DNA of 64,000 bases, taken from positions 3,932,001-3,996,000 of the forward strand of contig NC_013159.1 in NCBI RefSeq assembly GCF_000023865.1, written 5' to 3'. The notes under the pieces were generated by a model. It searched no databases. It saw nothing but the letters and a program-made list of their open reading frames with translations, and was not told the origin of the DNA. Both the position numbers and the translations under genes were made by a program. Of the stretch, positions 1-8,841 are shown in pieces (the stretch's first letter is position 1; each line of letters begins with the position of its first letter). Source of the stretch: Saccharomonospora viridis DSM 43017. Lineage in GTDB: Bacteria > Actinomycetota > Actinomycetes > Mycobacteriales > Pseudonocardiaceae.

Positions 1-2
1 AC

Positions 3-779
3 CACCAGCTACGCACCCTGGCGGACGCCGGGTTCCGCGTGGTCGCCGCCGATCTGCGAGGCTATGGCGACTCCGACAAACCGCCCCGAGGCTATGACGG
101 CTGGACGCTCGCCGGTGACGTCGCAGGGCTCGTGCGTGCGCTCGGAGAGCGCAAAGCCCACCTCGTCGGACACGCCTGGGGCGGTTTACTCGCGTGGTCG
201 GTGGCCGCGCTGCATCCGCGCGTGGTGGCGTCCGTCAGTGTGCTCGGTGGGGCTCACCCCCTCGCCCTGCGAGCGGCGATCGGGCACAGCTGGTGGCGAT
301 GGCGAGGCCAGGCGAGCGCGATGCGGCATCTGTTCCGTTTCCAGGTGCCGATGGTGCCCGAACGCAAGCTCGTGGCGGCCGACGCCGCCGAAGTGGAGCG
401 ACTGCTGCGGGCGTGGTCGGGAGAGGAGTGGCGTCGGCGTCCGGATTTCCCCGAGACGGCACGCCGGTTCCGGCAGGCCATGCGGGTGCCCGGGGTGGCC
501 CACAGCGCGTTGGAGTACTACCGGTGGGCGTTTCGGTCGCAGTTCCGTGGTGACGGACGCCGATTCGCCGAAGCGGTCGCCGACAGGGTGTCGATGCCGG
601 TGCTGCAGATCCACGGCGCGGAAGATCCGTGCGTGTTGCCGAGCACCGCGCAGGACTCGGCACCGTGGCGGGGCCCCGACTCCCGACTCGAACTGTTGAG
701 CGGGATCGGACACTTCCCCCACCTGGAGGCGCCGGAGCACACCGGCAAACTGCTCGCCGGATTCCTCCACGGAACCTGA
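3..779 (+). CDS. alpha/beta hydrolase, epoxide-hydrolase-like (5' partial)
   Basis: The reading frame is open from base 3, so the start lies upstream of the window. The protein has the alpha/beta-hydrolase fold: an early DLRGYGDSD segment, the nucleophile-elbow segment HLVGHAWGG (bases 162-188), an acid-loop segment IHGAEDP and a late GIGHFPHLEAPE segment with the catalytic-type His. In epoxide hydrolases and dehalogenases the elbow is usually GHDWGG; here the nucleophile position (codon 174-176) is Ala, so ordinary covalent catalysis is doubtful. Its position next to marP and nth on the opposite strand matches mycobacterial ephE (Rv3670). Family assignment is solid; the reaction is unknown. 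Confidence 0.85.
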   Translation, partial: HQLRTLADAGFRVVAADLRGYGDSDKPPRGYDGWTLAGDVAGLVRALGERKAHLVGHAWGGLLAWSVAALHPRVVASVSVLGGAHPLALRAAIGHSWWRWRGQASAMRHLFRFQVPMVPERKLVAADAAEVERLLRAWSGEEWRRRPDFPETARRFRQAMRVPGVAHSALEYYRWAFRSQFRGDGRRFAEAVADRVSMPVLQIHGAEDPCVLPSTAQDSAPWRGPDSRLELLSGIGHFPHLEAPEHTGKLLAGFLHGT

Positions 780-805
780 GGACCCGAGCGGGGAAGCGGA
801 CAACC

Positions 806-1990
806 TCAACCCGTGCAGGGCCCCGTGTCGACCGCGGCCGTCAGGAAGCGGGCCTGTTCGATCTCGTCGCTCACCTCGTCGGCCGTGAGCACGAACCCGG
901 TGTCGGGGTCCTCCACCGCGGCACCGAACACGACACCGACGACACGGCCGTCCGGGTCGATCAGGGGACCACCCGAGTTACCGCTGCGCACCTGCCCCCG
1001 AACGGTGTAGACGTCGCGCTGCACGGTTCGCGAGTCGTAGATGTCCGGTCCGCGTAAGGTGATCCGCTCCCGGATCCGCGTCGGTGTGGCGGTGTACGGT
1101 CCGTCGAGGGGGTAGCCAAGCGCGATCGTGTCGTCGCCCGCCTCGGCCGGCTCCTCCGCCAACGGCAGTGGCTTCTCGTCGAGCCCGGGGACGGCGAGCA
1201 CGGCGACGTCGGTGGCGGGGTCGTAGTGCACGACCTCGGCTTCCAAGTGACCCCGTGTCGTCTCCACCAGGACCTGTTCGGTACCCGCGACGACGTGCGC
1301 GTTGGTCATCACCCGTTCTTCGTCGATGACGAACCCCGTGCCCTCCAGGGATCGGGAACAGCTCGGCGCGGTGCCGCGTACCTTCAGCACACTCGGCCGC
1401 ACGTTCTGGACCACGGCACTGTTCTGCAACGCCGGGTCGGGCGGGTTGATCTGGCGCACCGGAGCTTCCTGGAACGGTGCCAGGATCGACGGGAAGCCGG
1501 ATTCGTCGAGCAGATTGCGCAGTTCCCCCGGCAGGCCCTGAGCCGCCTCGGGCATCAGGTCGTTGACCCCACCCAGCACGGACGACTCGTTGATCGCCTT
1601 GGTCAGTCCGGGCAGAGCGGCGACGCTGGTCAACGGCAGGGCGATGAGCCAAGCGACCACGAACACCACGGCGCCTTGCACGACGGCACCCAGCGCATTG
1701 TCCACACCGGACAACTTGGATGACGAGATCCTGCGTTTGAGCTTGTTCCCGAGATACACGCCGACGGTCTCGCCGAGCGCGACGAGGAAGATCACCGTGC
1801 CGACCGCGAACGCCACCTTGGCGGTGGGATGGTCGACCTCCTCGACGATGAACGGGGCGATTCGGATTCCCAGTACCGCGCCGACGATCACCCCGAGGAA
1901 GGCGGGCAACGCGACGACGAACCCCTGACGGGCACCGGAGACGGCAGCGAGCAGGGCCAGCAGGATCACCAGTAGGTCGACCCAGTTCAC
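806..1990 (-). CDS. marP: MarP-type membrane serine protease
   Basis: A 394-residue protein with four hydrophobic segments (about residues 5-120, CvpA-like) followed by a trypsin-like periplasmic protease domain. The catalytic triad is visible as His232 (NAHVV), Asp261 (ATDVAVL) and Ser339 (GNSGG). Cys211 and Cys392 sit where mycobacterial MarP forms its regulatory disulphide. In M. tuberculosis the protein (Rv3671c) is needed for acid resistance and activates a peptidoglycan hydrolase; the same role is inferred here. It is the last gene of a minus-strand run nth-tlpA-nudix-marP, with a 12-bp gap to the NUDIX stop codon. Confidence 0.95.
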   Translation of the reverse strand: MNWVDLLVILLALLAAVSGARQGFVVALPAFLGVIVGAVLGIRIAPFIVEEVDHPTAKVAFAVGTVIFLVALGETVGVYLGNKLKRRISSSKLSGVDNALGAVVQGAVVFVVAWLIALPLTSVAALPGLTKAINESSVLGGVNDLMPEAAQGLPGELRNLLDESGFPSILAPFQEAPVRQINPPDPALQNSAVVQNVRPSVLKVRGTAPSCSRSLEGTGFVIDEERVMTNAHVVAGTEQVLVETTRGHLEAEVVHYDPATDVAVLAVPGLDEKPLPLAEEPAEAGDDTIALGYPLDGPYTATPTRIRERITLRGPDIYDSRTVQRDVYTVRGQVRSGNSGGPLIDPDGRVVGVVFGAAVEDPDTGFVLTADEVSDEIEQARFLTAAVDTGPCTG

Positions 1991-2002
1991 CGTCTCTCCT
2001 CG

Positions 2003-2692
2003 TCAGGTCCGTCCGGTCGCGGTGCGTGCCTCGTGCTCGGCCAACGCTACGTCAAGGTCGCGCACGTCCGTGCGGTCCCACTCCCTGGCCCAACCACCCA
2101 GCTCCAGTAATGTCGCCAGCACACCGGCCGTGAATCCCCACACGAACAACCCTCGAACGGTGAAGGCGGGTCCACGCCATCCTCCACCCCGCCGGGCGAC
2201 CAGGAACCGGTTGGCGGGGTCGGCGAGCTCCGCGATCGGCACCCGTGCCACAGCGGCCGTCTCCGCGGGGTCGACGGGGCGGACGGGAGACGGCTGGTGC
2301 CAATGAGCCAGCACGGGTGTCACCGCGAACCGTGACACGGGAACGTACAGCTCGGGGAACACCGCGACGGGGTGAATCCCCTCGGGCAGTACCCCGGTCT
2401 CCTCCTCGGCCTCCCGTAACGCCGTGGCCACCGGGTCCTCGCCCTCCTCGGCCCCGCCACCGGGGAAGGCCACCTGGCCCGCGTGGGAGCCGAGCGTGTC
2501 GGCCCGGCGGAGCAGCAGCACGTCCGGACCGTGTTCCCCGATGCCGAACAGCATCAGCACCGCCGCCCGTCGGGCGTCATACGGGGGCGGGGTGACCCGG
2601 GTGAACGCGGTCGAATCCACCTTCGCGCTGGATTCGACCAGGGGACGCAACCACTCCGGCACCTCGCTGGGTGTCGTCAAGGGTCCACTCAT
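2003..2692 (-). CDS. NUDIX hydrolase, coenzyme A pyrophosphatase type
   Basis: A 229-residue NUDIX protein. The NUDIX box spans residues 79-101 with G79, E85, R93-E94 and E97-E98 in register. The segment just before it, with R62-R63 and SHAGQVAFPGG (residues 69-79), matches the extra signature of CoA diphosphatases (PCD1/NudL type), which cleave CoA or acyl-CoA to phosphopantetheine and 3',5'-ADP. Its start overlaps the stop of the upstream thioredoxin-like gene by 4 bases (ATGA), so the two are probably translationally coupled. It corresponds in place to Rv3672c. CoA specificity is inferred from motif only. Confidence 0.9.
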   Translation of the reverse strand: MSGPLTTPSEVPEWLRPLVESSAKVDSTAFTRVTPPPYDARRAAVLMLFGIGEHGPDVLLLRRADTLGSHAGQVAFPGGGAEEGEDPVATALREAEEETGVLPEGIHPVAVFPELYVPVSRFAVTPVLAHWHQPSPVRPVDPAETAAVARVPIAELADPANRFLVARRGGGWRGPAFTVRGLFVWGFTAGVLATLLELGGWAREWDRTDVRDLDVALAEHEARTATGRT

Positions 2693-3288
2693 CGCACACG
2701 CTCCACCGCGTTCCGGATCTCGTCCAGCGAGGTGAACAACCGGGGTTCGGTCACGAGCCGAGCCTCGCCGTCGACGACGAGGTATGAGGCGGGAAGGGCT
2801 TTCGGCGCTCGCAACGCTTCGCGCACCGGCCCGTTTCCGCCCTCCCCGTCGTGGACGGTGGGCAACCGGACTCCGAGCTCGGCCAGCAGTCCCAGTCCGT
2901 CCGCGGCCGAACTCTGCACCTGCACCGTCACCACCCGGACGGCGTCCGCCTGTGCGGCGTAGTCGGCCAGTAACGGCAGTTCCTCCCGACAGGGTTCACA
3001 CCAGGTGGCCCAGAGGTTGACCAACGTCGGGCCCTTCCCCAGCGTGTCGGCGAAGTCGACGCGGGAGTCGTCGCCGAGGCAGTACGTCTCCACTCCGGAC
3101 AACGCCTCACCACCCGCCTCGTCCCCGCCTTCCTCGGGCACGCACGATTCCAACGCCGCCTGCTGCCTGACCGATGCCAGATCGGCACCGTCCTGTCCCG
3201 GCACGTTCTCCGCGCGGGGCAGCAGCGCGACGATCAACGCGAGTGCGAGCGCACCCGCGGCGAGCGCCCACTTCGTCGCCGTCGTCAA
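2689..3288 (-). CDS. TlpA-like membrane-anchored thioredoxin
   Basis: A 199-residue protein with an N-terminal signal anchor (about residues 7-24) and a thioredoxin fold carrying the active site WCEPC, with Cys97 and Cys100. The fold faces outside, which suggests disulphide exchange in the cell envelope. Two further cysteines (49 and 70) precede the domain and could form a structural disulphide. It overlaps nth by 4 bases upstream and the NUDIX gene by 4 bases downstream, so all three appear to be one transcript. It corresponds in place to Rv3673c. A link to folding of the neighbouring disulphide-bearing MarP is attractive but inferred. Confidence 0.9.
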   Translation of the reverse strand: MTTATKWALAAGALALALIVALLPRAENVPGQDGADLASVRQQAALESCVPEEGGDEAGGEALSGVETYCLGDDSRVDFADTLGKGPTLVNLWATWCEPCREELPLLADYAAQADAVRVVTVQVQSSAADGLGLLAELGVRLPTVHDGEGGNGPVREALRAPKALPASYLVVDGEARLVTEPRLFTSLDEIRNAVERVR

Positions 3289-4055
3289 GAGTTCGTCACC
3301 AGCTCCAGCAGATGATCACGTTCGGGGCCCTTGACGAGCTTCGCCGCAAGGTCGAACTCCGTCGGCCCGATGCCGTAGGAGGGGCAGTCCTTCGCCAGTG
3401 GACAGGCGCCGCACGCCGGCTTCCGAGCATGGCATATCCGACGGCCGTGGAAGATCACGCGGTGTGACAGCATCGTCCACTCTTTGCGGGGGAACAGCTC
3501 CCCGACCTCGTGCTCGATCTTCACCGGATCATCGCTGTCGGTCCACAGCCAGCGCCGTGTCAGCCTGCTGAAGTGGGTATCGACGGTGATACCGGGAACT
3601 CCGAAGGCTTCCCCGAGCACCACGTTAGCGGTCTTGCGACCGACGCCGGGAAGCCGCACGAGCTCCTCCAGCGTTCCCGGGACCTCCCCGCCGTGTCGTT
3701 CGACCAGGGCGGCACCGAGTCGTATCAGGGACGACGCCTTGTTGCGGAAGAATCCCGCCGGACGGATCAGTTCCTCCAACTCGGCGCGATCGGCCGCCGC
3801 GTAGTCGGCCGCGCTCGGGTAGCGGGCGAACAGCGCGGGTGTGACCTGGTTGACCCGCTCGTCCGTACACTGGGCCGAGAGGATGACGGCCACCAGCAAT
3901 TCCAGCGGTGTCGAGAAGTTCAGCTCGCAGTGGGCGTTTGGATAGGCCACATCGAGGCAACGCTTCATACGCCGCGCGCGTCTGACCAACGACAACCGGC
4001 TCTGCTCAGCGAATGCGCGCCCCTGTCGAGGGGCGTGACCGACGGTTGACGACAC
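3285..4055 (-). CDS. nth: Endonuclease III (DNA glycosylase/AP lyase)
   Basis: A 256-residue endonuclease III for base excision repair of oxidised pyrimidines. The helix-hairpin-helix LPGVGRKTA (135-143) carries catalytic Lys141, and catalytic Asp159 follows in TVDTHFSR, 18 residues later as in the E. coli enzyme (Lys120/Asp138). The C-terminal [4Fe-4S] loop has Cys208, Cys215, Cys218 and Cys224 with C-x6-C-x2-C-x5-C spacing. The annotated start is GTG at 4055. The N-terminal 20 residues precede conserved sequence, and the Shine-Dalgarno is weak, so a slightly shorter protein is possible. It is the first gene of the operon leading to marP. Confidence 0.95.
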   Translation of the reverse strand: MSSTVGHAPRQGRAFAEQSRLSLVRRARRMKRCLDVAYPNAHCELNFSTPLELLVAVILSAQCTDERVNQVTPALFARYPSAADYAAADRAELEELIRPAGFFRNKASSLIRLGAALVERHGGEVPGTLEELVRLPGVGRKTANVVLGEAFGVPGITVDTHFSRLTRRWLWTDSDDPVKIEHEVGELFPRKEWTMLSHRVIFHGRRICHARKPACGACPLAKDCPSYGIGPTEFDLAAKLVKGPERDHLLELVTNS

Positions 4056-4171
4056 CTCGCTAGCCTACGTGCGCTACCGGGGCAGGACGCCACCCTCCTT
4101 CGCTGATGTCGAGGTCATCCAGCGGTGGCCCGGCGGCCGAGCCGTGAGTGAGCATGGGAATCAGGAGTGAT

Positions 4172-4423
4172 ATGACGGTCTGGTTCGTGATCGCGGTGCC
4201 GGTCGTGGTGATGCTGTTCGCGCTCGGCATGGAAAAGGTTGAGCACCGGCTGCGCCACGTGTCCGTGCGCGGCGAGGACGTCGAGGAGTTCCTCGAACAA
4301 GCCCGACCGGATGAAGTCAAGGCGCTCTACGGGCACGGCATCGGCCGTGCGCTGGAGTTATTCCGGCTGCGACGGTTGGCCGGAAGGGCAGCCAAGGGCA
4401 AGCAACGCGACCTCCGGGGTTAG
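4172..4423 (+). CDS. Small membrane protein (Rv3675-like)
   Basis: An 83-residue protein with one N-terminal membrane helix (about residues 2-22), then a charged cytoplasmic tail rich in Arg, Glu and Lys. The ATG at 4172 was chosen because AGGAG (4163-4167) lies at ideal distance; a GTG at 4148 would add eight residues. It stands alone between nth (minus) and crp (plus), as the conserved hypothetical Rv3675 does in mycobacteria. No enzymatic motif is visible and no function is assigned. Confidence 0.75.
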   Translation: MTVWFVIAVPVVVMLFALGMEKVEHRLRHVSVRGEDVEEFLEQARPDEVKALYGHGIGRALELFRLRRLAGRAAKGKQRDLRG

Positions 4424-4564
4424 GCTATTCGGTCGGACGAGATGCTCCACCGGGCCTTTCAACAGGGAGTATTCGGACGATCGCGGCACGTTCGCATCGT
4501 TCATACTCGCTGGTAGTAGGTTGGCCTTGATGGCCCGAGCGGGGAGCGTTCTCGGGTGCACGCC

Positions 4565-4579
4565 CTACACTGCATGTAG
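4565..4579 (+). promoter_or_regulatory. Candidate crp promoter element with inverted repeat
   Basis: CTACA and TGTAG form an inverted repeat around a five-base spacer, and TACACT (4566-4571) within it fits an actinobacterial -10 hexamer. It lies about 65 bases before the crp start. No good -35 is seen, so this is a weak call. Confidence 0.3.
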
Positions 4580-4641
4580 TGACCGGCGGCATGCTGCTTC
4601 ACCCGAAGAGGCGGATGCTGCTACCCCAAAGGAGGCACGAG

Positions 4642-5316
4642 GTGGACGAGACCCTGGCCCGCGCGGGCATCTTCCAGGGTGTGGAACCGGCGGCGGCCGA
4701 AGCGCTCGCGCAAACCCTGGAATCAGTGGAATTTCCCCGCGGCCACGTGATCTTCAGCGAGGGCGAGCCGGGGGACAAGCTCTACATCATCAAGTCGGGC
4801 AAGGTCAAGATCGGCCGCAAGTCGGCCGACGGCCGGGAGAACCTGTTCCAGATCATGGGACCGTCCGACATGTTCGGGGAGCTGTCGATTTTCGACCCGG
4901 GCCCGCGCACGTCGACGGCCACTACGGTTACCGAGGTCAGCGCGGTGACGATGGACCGCCCCGCGTTGAGGCAGTGGATCTCGACGCGGCCGGAGATCGC
5001 GGAACAGTTGCTGCGGGTGGTCGCACGCCGGCTTCGCCGCACCAACAACATGGTCGCCGAACTGATCTTCACCGACGTCCCCGGTCGAGTGGCACGGGCG
5101 CTGTTGCAGCTGGCACAGCGTTTCGGCAGCCAGGAGGCGGGTCTACTGCGGGTCACGCACGACCTGACGCAGGAGGAGATCGCCCAGTACGTCGGCGCGT
5201 CGCGGGAAACCGTCAACAAGGCGCTCGCCGACTTCGCGCACCGTGGCTGGCTGCGTCTTGAGGGCAAGAGCGTACTGATCCTCGACCCGGAGCGGTTGGC
5301 CCGTCGGGCCCGCTGA
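4642..5316 (+). CDS. crp: Crp/Fnr-family cAMP-type global regulator
   Basis: A 224-residue transcription factor beginning with GTG at 4642, preceded by a strong AAAGGAGG (4628-4635). The length equals mycobacterial Crp (Rv3676) and is close to corynebacterial GlxR. Residues about 10-130 form the cyclic-nucleotide-binding barrel, including the GELSIFD and PGPRTSTAT stretch of the phosphate-binding cassette. A dimerisation helix and a winged HTH follow, with the [18 protein letters not shown] recognition segment. It should control carbon, respiration and cell-wall genes. The frame could extend upstream to 4579, but the ribosome site settles the start. Confidence 0.95.
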   Translation: MDETLARAGIFQGVEPAAAEALAQTLESVEFPRGHVIFSEGEPGDKLYIIKSGKVKIGRKSADGRENLFQIMGPSDMFGELSIFDPGPRTSTATTVTEVSAVTMDRPALRQWISTRPEIAEQLLRVVARRLRRTNNMVAELIFTDVPGRVARALLQLAQRFGSQEAGLLRVTHDLTQEEIAQYVGASRETVNKALADFAHRGWLRLEGKSVLILDPERLARRAR

Positions 5317-5379
5317 GACGTCGAGACAGCAGCACCCCAACGAGTTCTCCGAGAGCCACAGCGTGGTGGTGGAATGCTG

Positions 5380-5403
5380 GGTCGGCCCCGTCCCGGGCCG
5401 ACC
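5380..5403 (+). terminator. Probable crp terminator hairpin
   Basis: GGTCGGCCC (5380-5388) pairs perfectly with GGGCCGACC (5395-5403) across a six-base loop, 64 bases after the crp stop. No T-run follows, as is common for hairpin terminators in high-GC actinobacteria. Confidence 0.5.
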
Positions 5404-5458
5404 GAAGGGAAGACGTCGGGCCGACACTCAAGGCCCGGAGCAAACAAGTCGATACAGA

Positions 5459-5508
5459 ACAAGGGGCCGGGCGCCACCCCCGACGTGGCACTTCATCCGG
5501 CCCCTTGT
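5459..5508. repeat. Inverted repeat, 12-bp arms
   Basis: ACAAGGGGCCGG (5459-5470) and CCGGCCCCTTGT (5497-5508) are exact reverse complements with a 26-base spacer. It could be a second terminator or part of a structured RNA. There is no coding signal across it. Confidence 0.6.
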
Positions 5509-5599
5509 CCGTTACGCGCGGACCGTCCCCCGACAGGCCGCGCTCCCCGCCCTCCGGTGTAGGCCCCGACCCGAAACCCGGAGGGAGTCTGTAGTTGTC

Positions 5600-5617
5600 C
5601 GCCTGGAAGACCAGGCG
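5600..5617. repeat. Short hairpin with four-base loop
   Basis: CGCCTGG (5600-5606), loop AAGA, CCAGGCG (5611-5617). It lies 300 bases before the next gene in non-coding sequence and could be part of a small RNA or of the transporter leader. Confidence 0.4.
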
Positions 5618-5878
5618 ACGTCAGCGGATGCGAGCATTGTGTCCGCGAACGTCTACGACGTCTGTCCTAGATGTTCCCACCAGTCGAGGCCGCCCTAATA
5701 GGGTCGCATGACCCCACCCTGGTGGTTCAAGTCCGTTCACTCTCAAAGACGCGTCGACCGGGCAGATGATGCCCACCCAGCGGACACTGTTATCTATCCG
5801 ATATCAAACTACCCATCCGGGCGAGCTTTACACACTTTCGAGCCCTGGAACCGAACCTCGGGCGCGATCCGAATAAAC

Positions 5879-5894
5879 TGGTACCATCGTACCA
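5879..5894 (+). promoter_or_regulatory. Candidate operator TGGTACCATCGTACCA
   Basis: Perfect inverted repeat: TGGTAC, four bases, GTACCA. It ends 21 bases before the GTG start of the MFS gene, and a third TGGTAC occurs at 5908-5913. Position and symmetry suggest a repressor site (TetR or MarR type) for the transporter. No cognate regulator gene adjoins it. Confidence 0.45.
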
Positions 5895-5915
5895 GGTTTG
5901 GGCATACTGGTACGC

Positions 5916-7175
5916 GTGTCCAACTTCGTCGAGTCTGGTCGCACCACCCTCTCCGACTACCGCGTCGCGCTGACCACACCCGCTGCTCGGAGGCCGCTCA
6001 TCGCCTCCTTGCTGGCCCGGCTCCCGATCGCCATGATCGGAATCTCCGAGCTGCTCTACGTACAGCACCGGACCGGCACGTACGCGGTGGCCGGACTGGT
6101 GTCGGCGGGCACGCTGATCGGTGTGGCGATCGGTTCGGTGGTACAGGGGCGACTCATCGACCGGTTCGGCCCCACCCGACCGCTGCTCGTCGTCGTAGGC
6201 CTGTTCGCGGCGACGATGGCGGGGCTGATAGCGGCCATCGAGAACCAGACCGCCACCCCCGTGCTCGTGGCACTCGCCTGGGGAATCGGCCTGTTCGAAC
6301 CCATGTGCGGCTCGGCGTCCCGAGCGTTGTGGCGCAGACTGCTACCACCCGGCCCCGCGCTCACCGCCGCGTACTCGTACGAGGCCATCAGCATGGAGGT
6401 CTTCTTCATCCTCGGCCCCGGGTTGGCGGGAGCCCTCATCACCGCTCCCTGGCCGGGAACCGGCCTGGTCCTCGGCGGAGCGTGCATGGTGGTGGGCGCG
6501 GTGCTGTTCGCACTGAGCCCGGCCGTGCGAGCCTGGCCACCCGCTCCCAGGACGAACGCCCCACTGCTCGGTGCGTTCAGCAGTCCCGGCATGCGCACAC
6601 TCGCGCTGGCGGCACTGGGCTTCGGCATGGTCATCGGCTTCGTCGAGGTCGCCGTACCCGCCGCGGCCACCAACGCCGGCAACACCGCCCTGGGCGGTCT
6701 GCTGTTGTCGGTGTGGTCGGTGAGTTCCGTGGCGTTCGGCATCGTCTACAGCCTCCGCCCCTGGCCGAGGCCGTTGGGCCTGCGCCTTCCCGTGCTGCTC
6801 GCGCTGTTCGGCGCCTGTGTGGCGCTCCTGGCATGGCCGTCGACGTTGTGGGGTCTCGCGGTGGCCATGCTGGCCTCGGGTGCCCTCATCACCCCGCAGT
6901 CCACCGCCCATTCGATCGTCATCGAAGTGGTGGCCCCGAAGGGAACGGCGGCCGAGGCGTTCGGCTGGGTCCTCACGGCCATCACACTCGGCTTGGCGAT
7001 CGGACAGTCGGCCAGCGGTTACCTGGTGGAGCACAGCGGACCAGCGCTCGCGTTCGGCGTGGCGGCGATCTGCGCGCTCGTACTGGCCGGAGCGGTATGG
7101 CTGCGCAGGAACACGGTCCGGGCCCCCGTCGAGGACGAACGGTCGACGGATGCCGCGGACGCCGTCGCGGCGTGA
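5916..7175 (+). CDS. MFS transporter
   Basis: A 419-residue major facilitator protein with about twelve hydrophobic helices and the typical loop RLIDRFGPTRPLL after the second helix. Substrate is not evident; such proteins in actinobacteria often export drugs or metabolites. GTG at 5916 was taken as the start; in-frame TTG at 5898 is possible, and no Shine-Dalgarno is seen for either, so the message may be leaderless. It is inserted between crp and the MBL gene, which are neighbours in mycobacteria. It converges on the MBL gene with a 7-base gap. Confidence 0.85.
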   Translation: MSNFVESGRTTLSDYRVALTTPAARRPLIASLLARLPIAMIGISELLYVQHRTGTYAVAGLVSAGTLIGVAIGSVVQGRLIDRFGPTRPLLVVVGLFAATMAGLIAAIENQTATPVLVALAWGIGLFEPMCGSASRALWRRLLPPGPALTAAYSYEAISMEVFFILGPGLAGALITAPWPGTGLVLGGACMVVGAVLFALSPAVRAWPPAPRTNAPLLGAFSSPGMRTLALAALGFGMVIGFVEVAVPAAATNAGNTALGGLLLSVWSVSSVAFGIVYSLRPWPRPLGLRLPVLLALFGACVALLAWPSTLWGLAVAMLASGALITPQSTAHSIVIEVVAPKGTAAEAFGWVLTAITLGLAIGQSASGYLVEHSGPALAFGVAAICALVLAGAVWLRRNTVRAPVEDERSTDAADAVAA

Positions 7176-7182
7176 CCGCCAC

Positions 7183-7959
7183 TCAGCCGCGCGAACGCAG
7201 GTACTCCAGCTGAGCCCGGACGCTCTCCTCTGCGGGCGCCCACAGCGCCGGATCGACGTCGGCGTAGACGAGTTCCACCACCTGGCGAGCCGTGGCGTCG
7301 TCGCCGAGCTTCCGCAACGCCTGGCGCACTTGGTCCAGCCGTTGTTCACGGTGGCGTAGGTATTCGGCCGCGGTGCTCACCAGATCCGACAGCTCGGGAC
7401 CGTGGCCGGGCAACCCGAGCGTGCCGGGCGGCAACTCACCCAGTTTGCGCAGCGAGTCGAGGTAACCACCCAGGTCGGACAACACGGTGGTGCCCCGCCC
7501 CAACACCGTGTCACCGGTGACCGCGTACGTCCGCCCGCCGTGGTCCAGGTGCAGCACGATGGAGTCGTCGGTGTGCCCCGGGGTGTGGACGACCTGCAAC
7601 GTCAATCCCGCTGCCCGCACCACGTCGCCGTCGACGAGCGGGTCACCTCCCCGGCACAGGGAAGCGTCGAACGCCCGCACCGGCGCGTCCACGCGTTCGG
7701 CGAGCGACGGTGCTGCCTCCACGTGATCCGGGTGCCGGTGGGTGAGCAGGATTAACTCGATACCGGACAGTCCCGCGAGCGTCTCGAGATGGTCGTCGAG
7801 AGCATGCCCGGGGTCCACGACGATCCGCCCCGCTGCCCCGGGGGCCTGCAACACCCAGGTATTGGTGCCCTCCAACGTCATCGTCGACGGGTTGTTCTGC
7901 AACAACACCGACGCGATGGGAGACACCGGCCGAAGCACCCCGTAAGCGGGATGGTTCAT
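7183..7959 (-). CDS. MBL-fold metallo-hydrolase (LACTB2/Rv3677c-like)
   Basis: A 258-residue metallo-beta-lactamase-fold protein with the metal motif THRHPDH (His74, His76, Asp78, His79), a later metal His in VHTPGHTDDS and a closing GHGPE segment. The architecture resembles LACTB2-type hydrolases, which include endoribonucleases and thioesterases; the substrate here is unknown. It is the last gene of a minus-strand run beginning near 11.4 kb. Its ATG overlaps the stop of the NUDIX gene by 4 bases, so the two are likely co-translated. Confidence 0.9.
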   Translation of the reverse strand: MNHPAYGVLRPVSPIASVLLQNNPSTMTLEGTNTWVLQAPGAAGRIVVDPGHALDDHLETLAGLSGIELILLTHRHPDHVEAAPSLAERVDAPVRAFDASLCRGGDPLVDGDVVRAAGLTLQVVHTPGHTDDSIVLHLDHGGRTYAVTGDTVLGRGTTVLSDLGGYLDSLRKLGELPPGTLGLPGHGPELSDLVSTAAEYLRHREQRLDQVRQALRKLGDDATARQVVELVYADVDPALWAPAEESVRAQLEYLRSRG

Positions 7960-8801
7960 GACAGCTTCACCACGATCCGCTCACCGTCCTGCACGAATCT
8001 CGGCATGATCCGACGTATCCGGCGTTCACACGCCAAGACCTCCGCCACCGAGGAGAACCGGGAGATCTCACTGAGCGTGCACCACGTGGGCGGCATCAAG
8101 CCCACTCGCCCGGCCTCGGCATCGGCGATGGCGTCCTCGGGGCGCTGCCAATGCGCCGATTCGACCTCGGTGGTGGCACCGTCGGCCACCTGCCCCTCGG
8201 GAAGGGCCGCCACGAAGAACCGCGCGTCGTACCGCCGCGGCTCCTCCTCGGGCGTCACCCAGTTCGCCCACGGCCGCAACAGATCCGCCCGCAACACCAG
8301 CCCGGACTCGGCGAGGAAGCTCGCCAGCGACAACTCACCTGAGGTGAGCGCCGCGCGCGCATCGGCGTAGGCACCGGTATCGGCGACGACGCTGGACTCC
8401 GTACCCGCCAGCAGAACGCCGGACTCCTCGAACGCCTCCCGGACCACGGCGCACACCAGGGCCCGTGCCAGCGGCTCGGAGCAGGAGAACCACCGGGCCC
8501 ATTCCGCGGGCGGGGGACCGACCCAACCGATGGAGGCGTCGGCATCACGCTGATCGACCCCACCCCCGGGGAACACGGTCATCCCCGCCGCGAACGCCAT
8601 GCTGCGCACCCGACGTTGCAAGAACACCTCGACCCCGGAGCCGTCCTCCACGTCGCGCACCAACACCACGGTCGCCGAGTCCTTGGCCGGAACGGGTTGC
8701 GGTGGAGGCTCCTTCGGCGACGGCAGCATGGGGGCCAGGTGCTCGGGTACGACGAGGAAGTCCGGGCTCTCGTCGCCCGCCGGGTTCCGTGACTCGATCA
8801 C
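7956..8801 (-). CDS. NUDIX hydrolase, NUDT19-like with expanded box
   Basis: A 281-residue NUDIX protein. FPGGGVD (77-83) and REAFEESGV (121-129) are the two halves of the NUDIX box, separated by an insertion of about 30 residues, as in NUDT19-like enzymes. Those hydrolyse CoA esters, but the substrate here is not proven. GTG at 8801 was chosen: the open frame runs up to 8936 but would then overlap the preceding gene by almost 100 bases. It sits between the MBL gene (4-base overlap) and a 415-residue unknown (40-base gap). Confidence 0.8.
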   Translation of the reverse strand: MIESRNPAGDESPDFLVVPEHLAPMLPSPKEPPPQPVPAKDSATVVLVRDVEDGSGVEVFLQRRVRSMAFAAGMTVFPGGGVDQRDADASIGWVGPPPAEWARWFSCSEPLARALVCAVVREAFEESGVLLAGTESSVVADTGAYADARAALTSGELSLASFLAESGLVLRADLLRPWANWVTPEEEPRRYDARFFVAALPEGQVADGATTEVESAHWQRPEDAIADAEAGRVGLMPPTWCTLSEISRFSSVAEVLACERRIRRIMPRFVQDGERIVVKLS

Positions 8802-8841
8802 GAGCGCACGATACCGCGTGTCTCCACGAAGATCAGTGGCC

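Larger units (their letters stand above)
5317..5915. other. Long hairpin-rich intergenic region after crp
   Basis: About 600 bases without a convincing gene. It holds three inverted repeats (5380-5403, 5459-5508, 5600-5617) and a palindrome at 5879-5894 next to the following transporter. Overlapping open frames here have no recognisable protein features. The first hairpin is probably the crp terminator; the others are listed separately. Confidence 0.6.

Noticed and set aside
5708-7213. Long plus-strand frame across the MFS gene in another frame
   Set aside because: It is an Arg/His-rich shadow of the MFS coding sequence with no hydrophobic or domain pattern.
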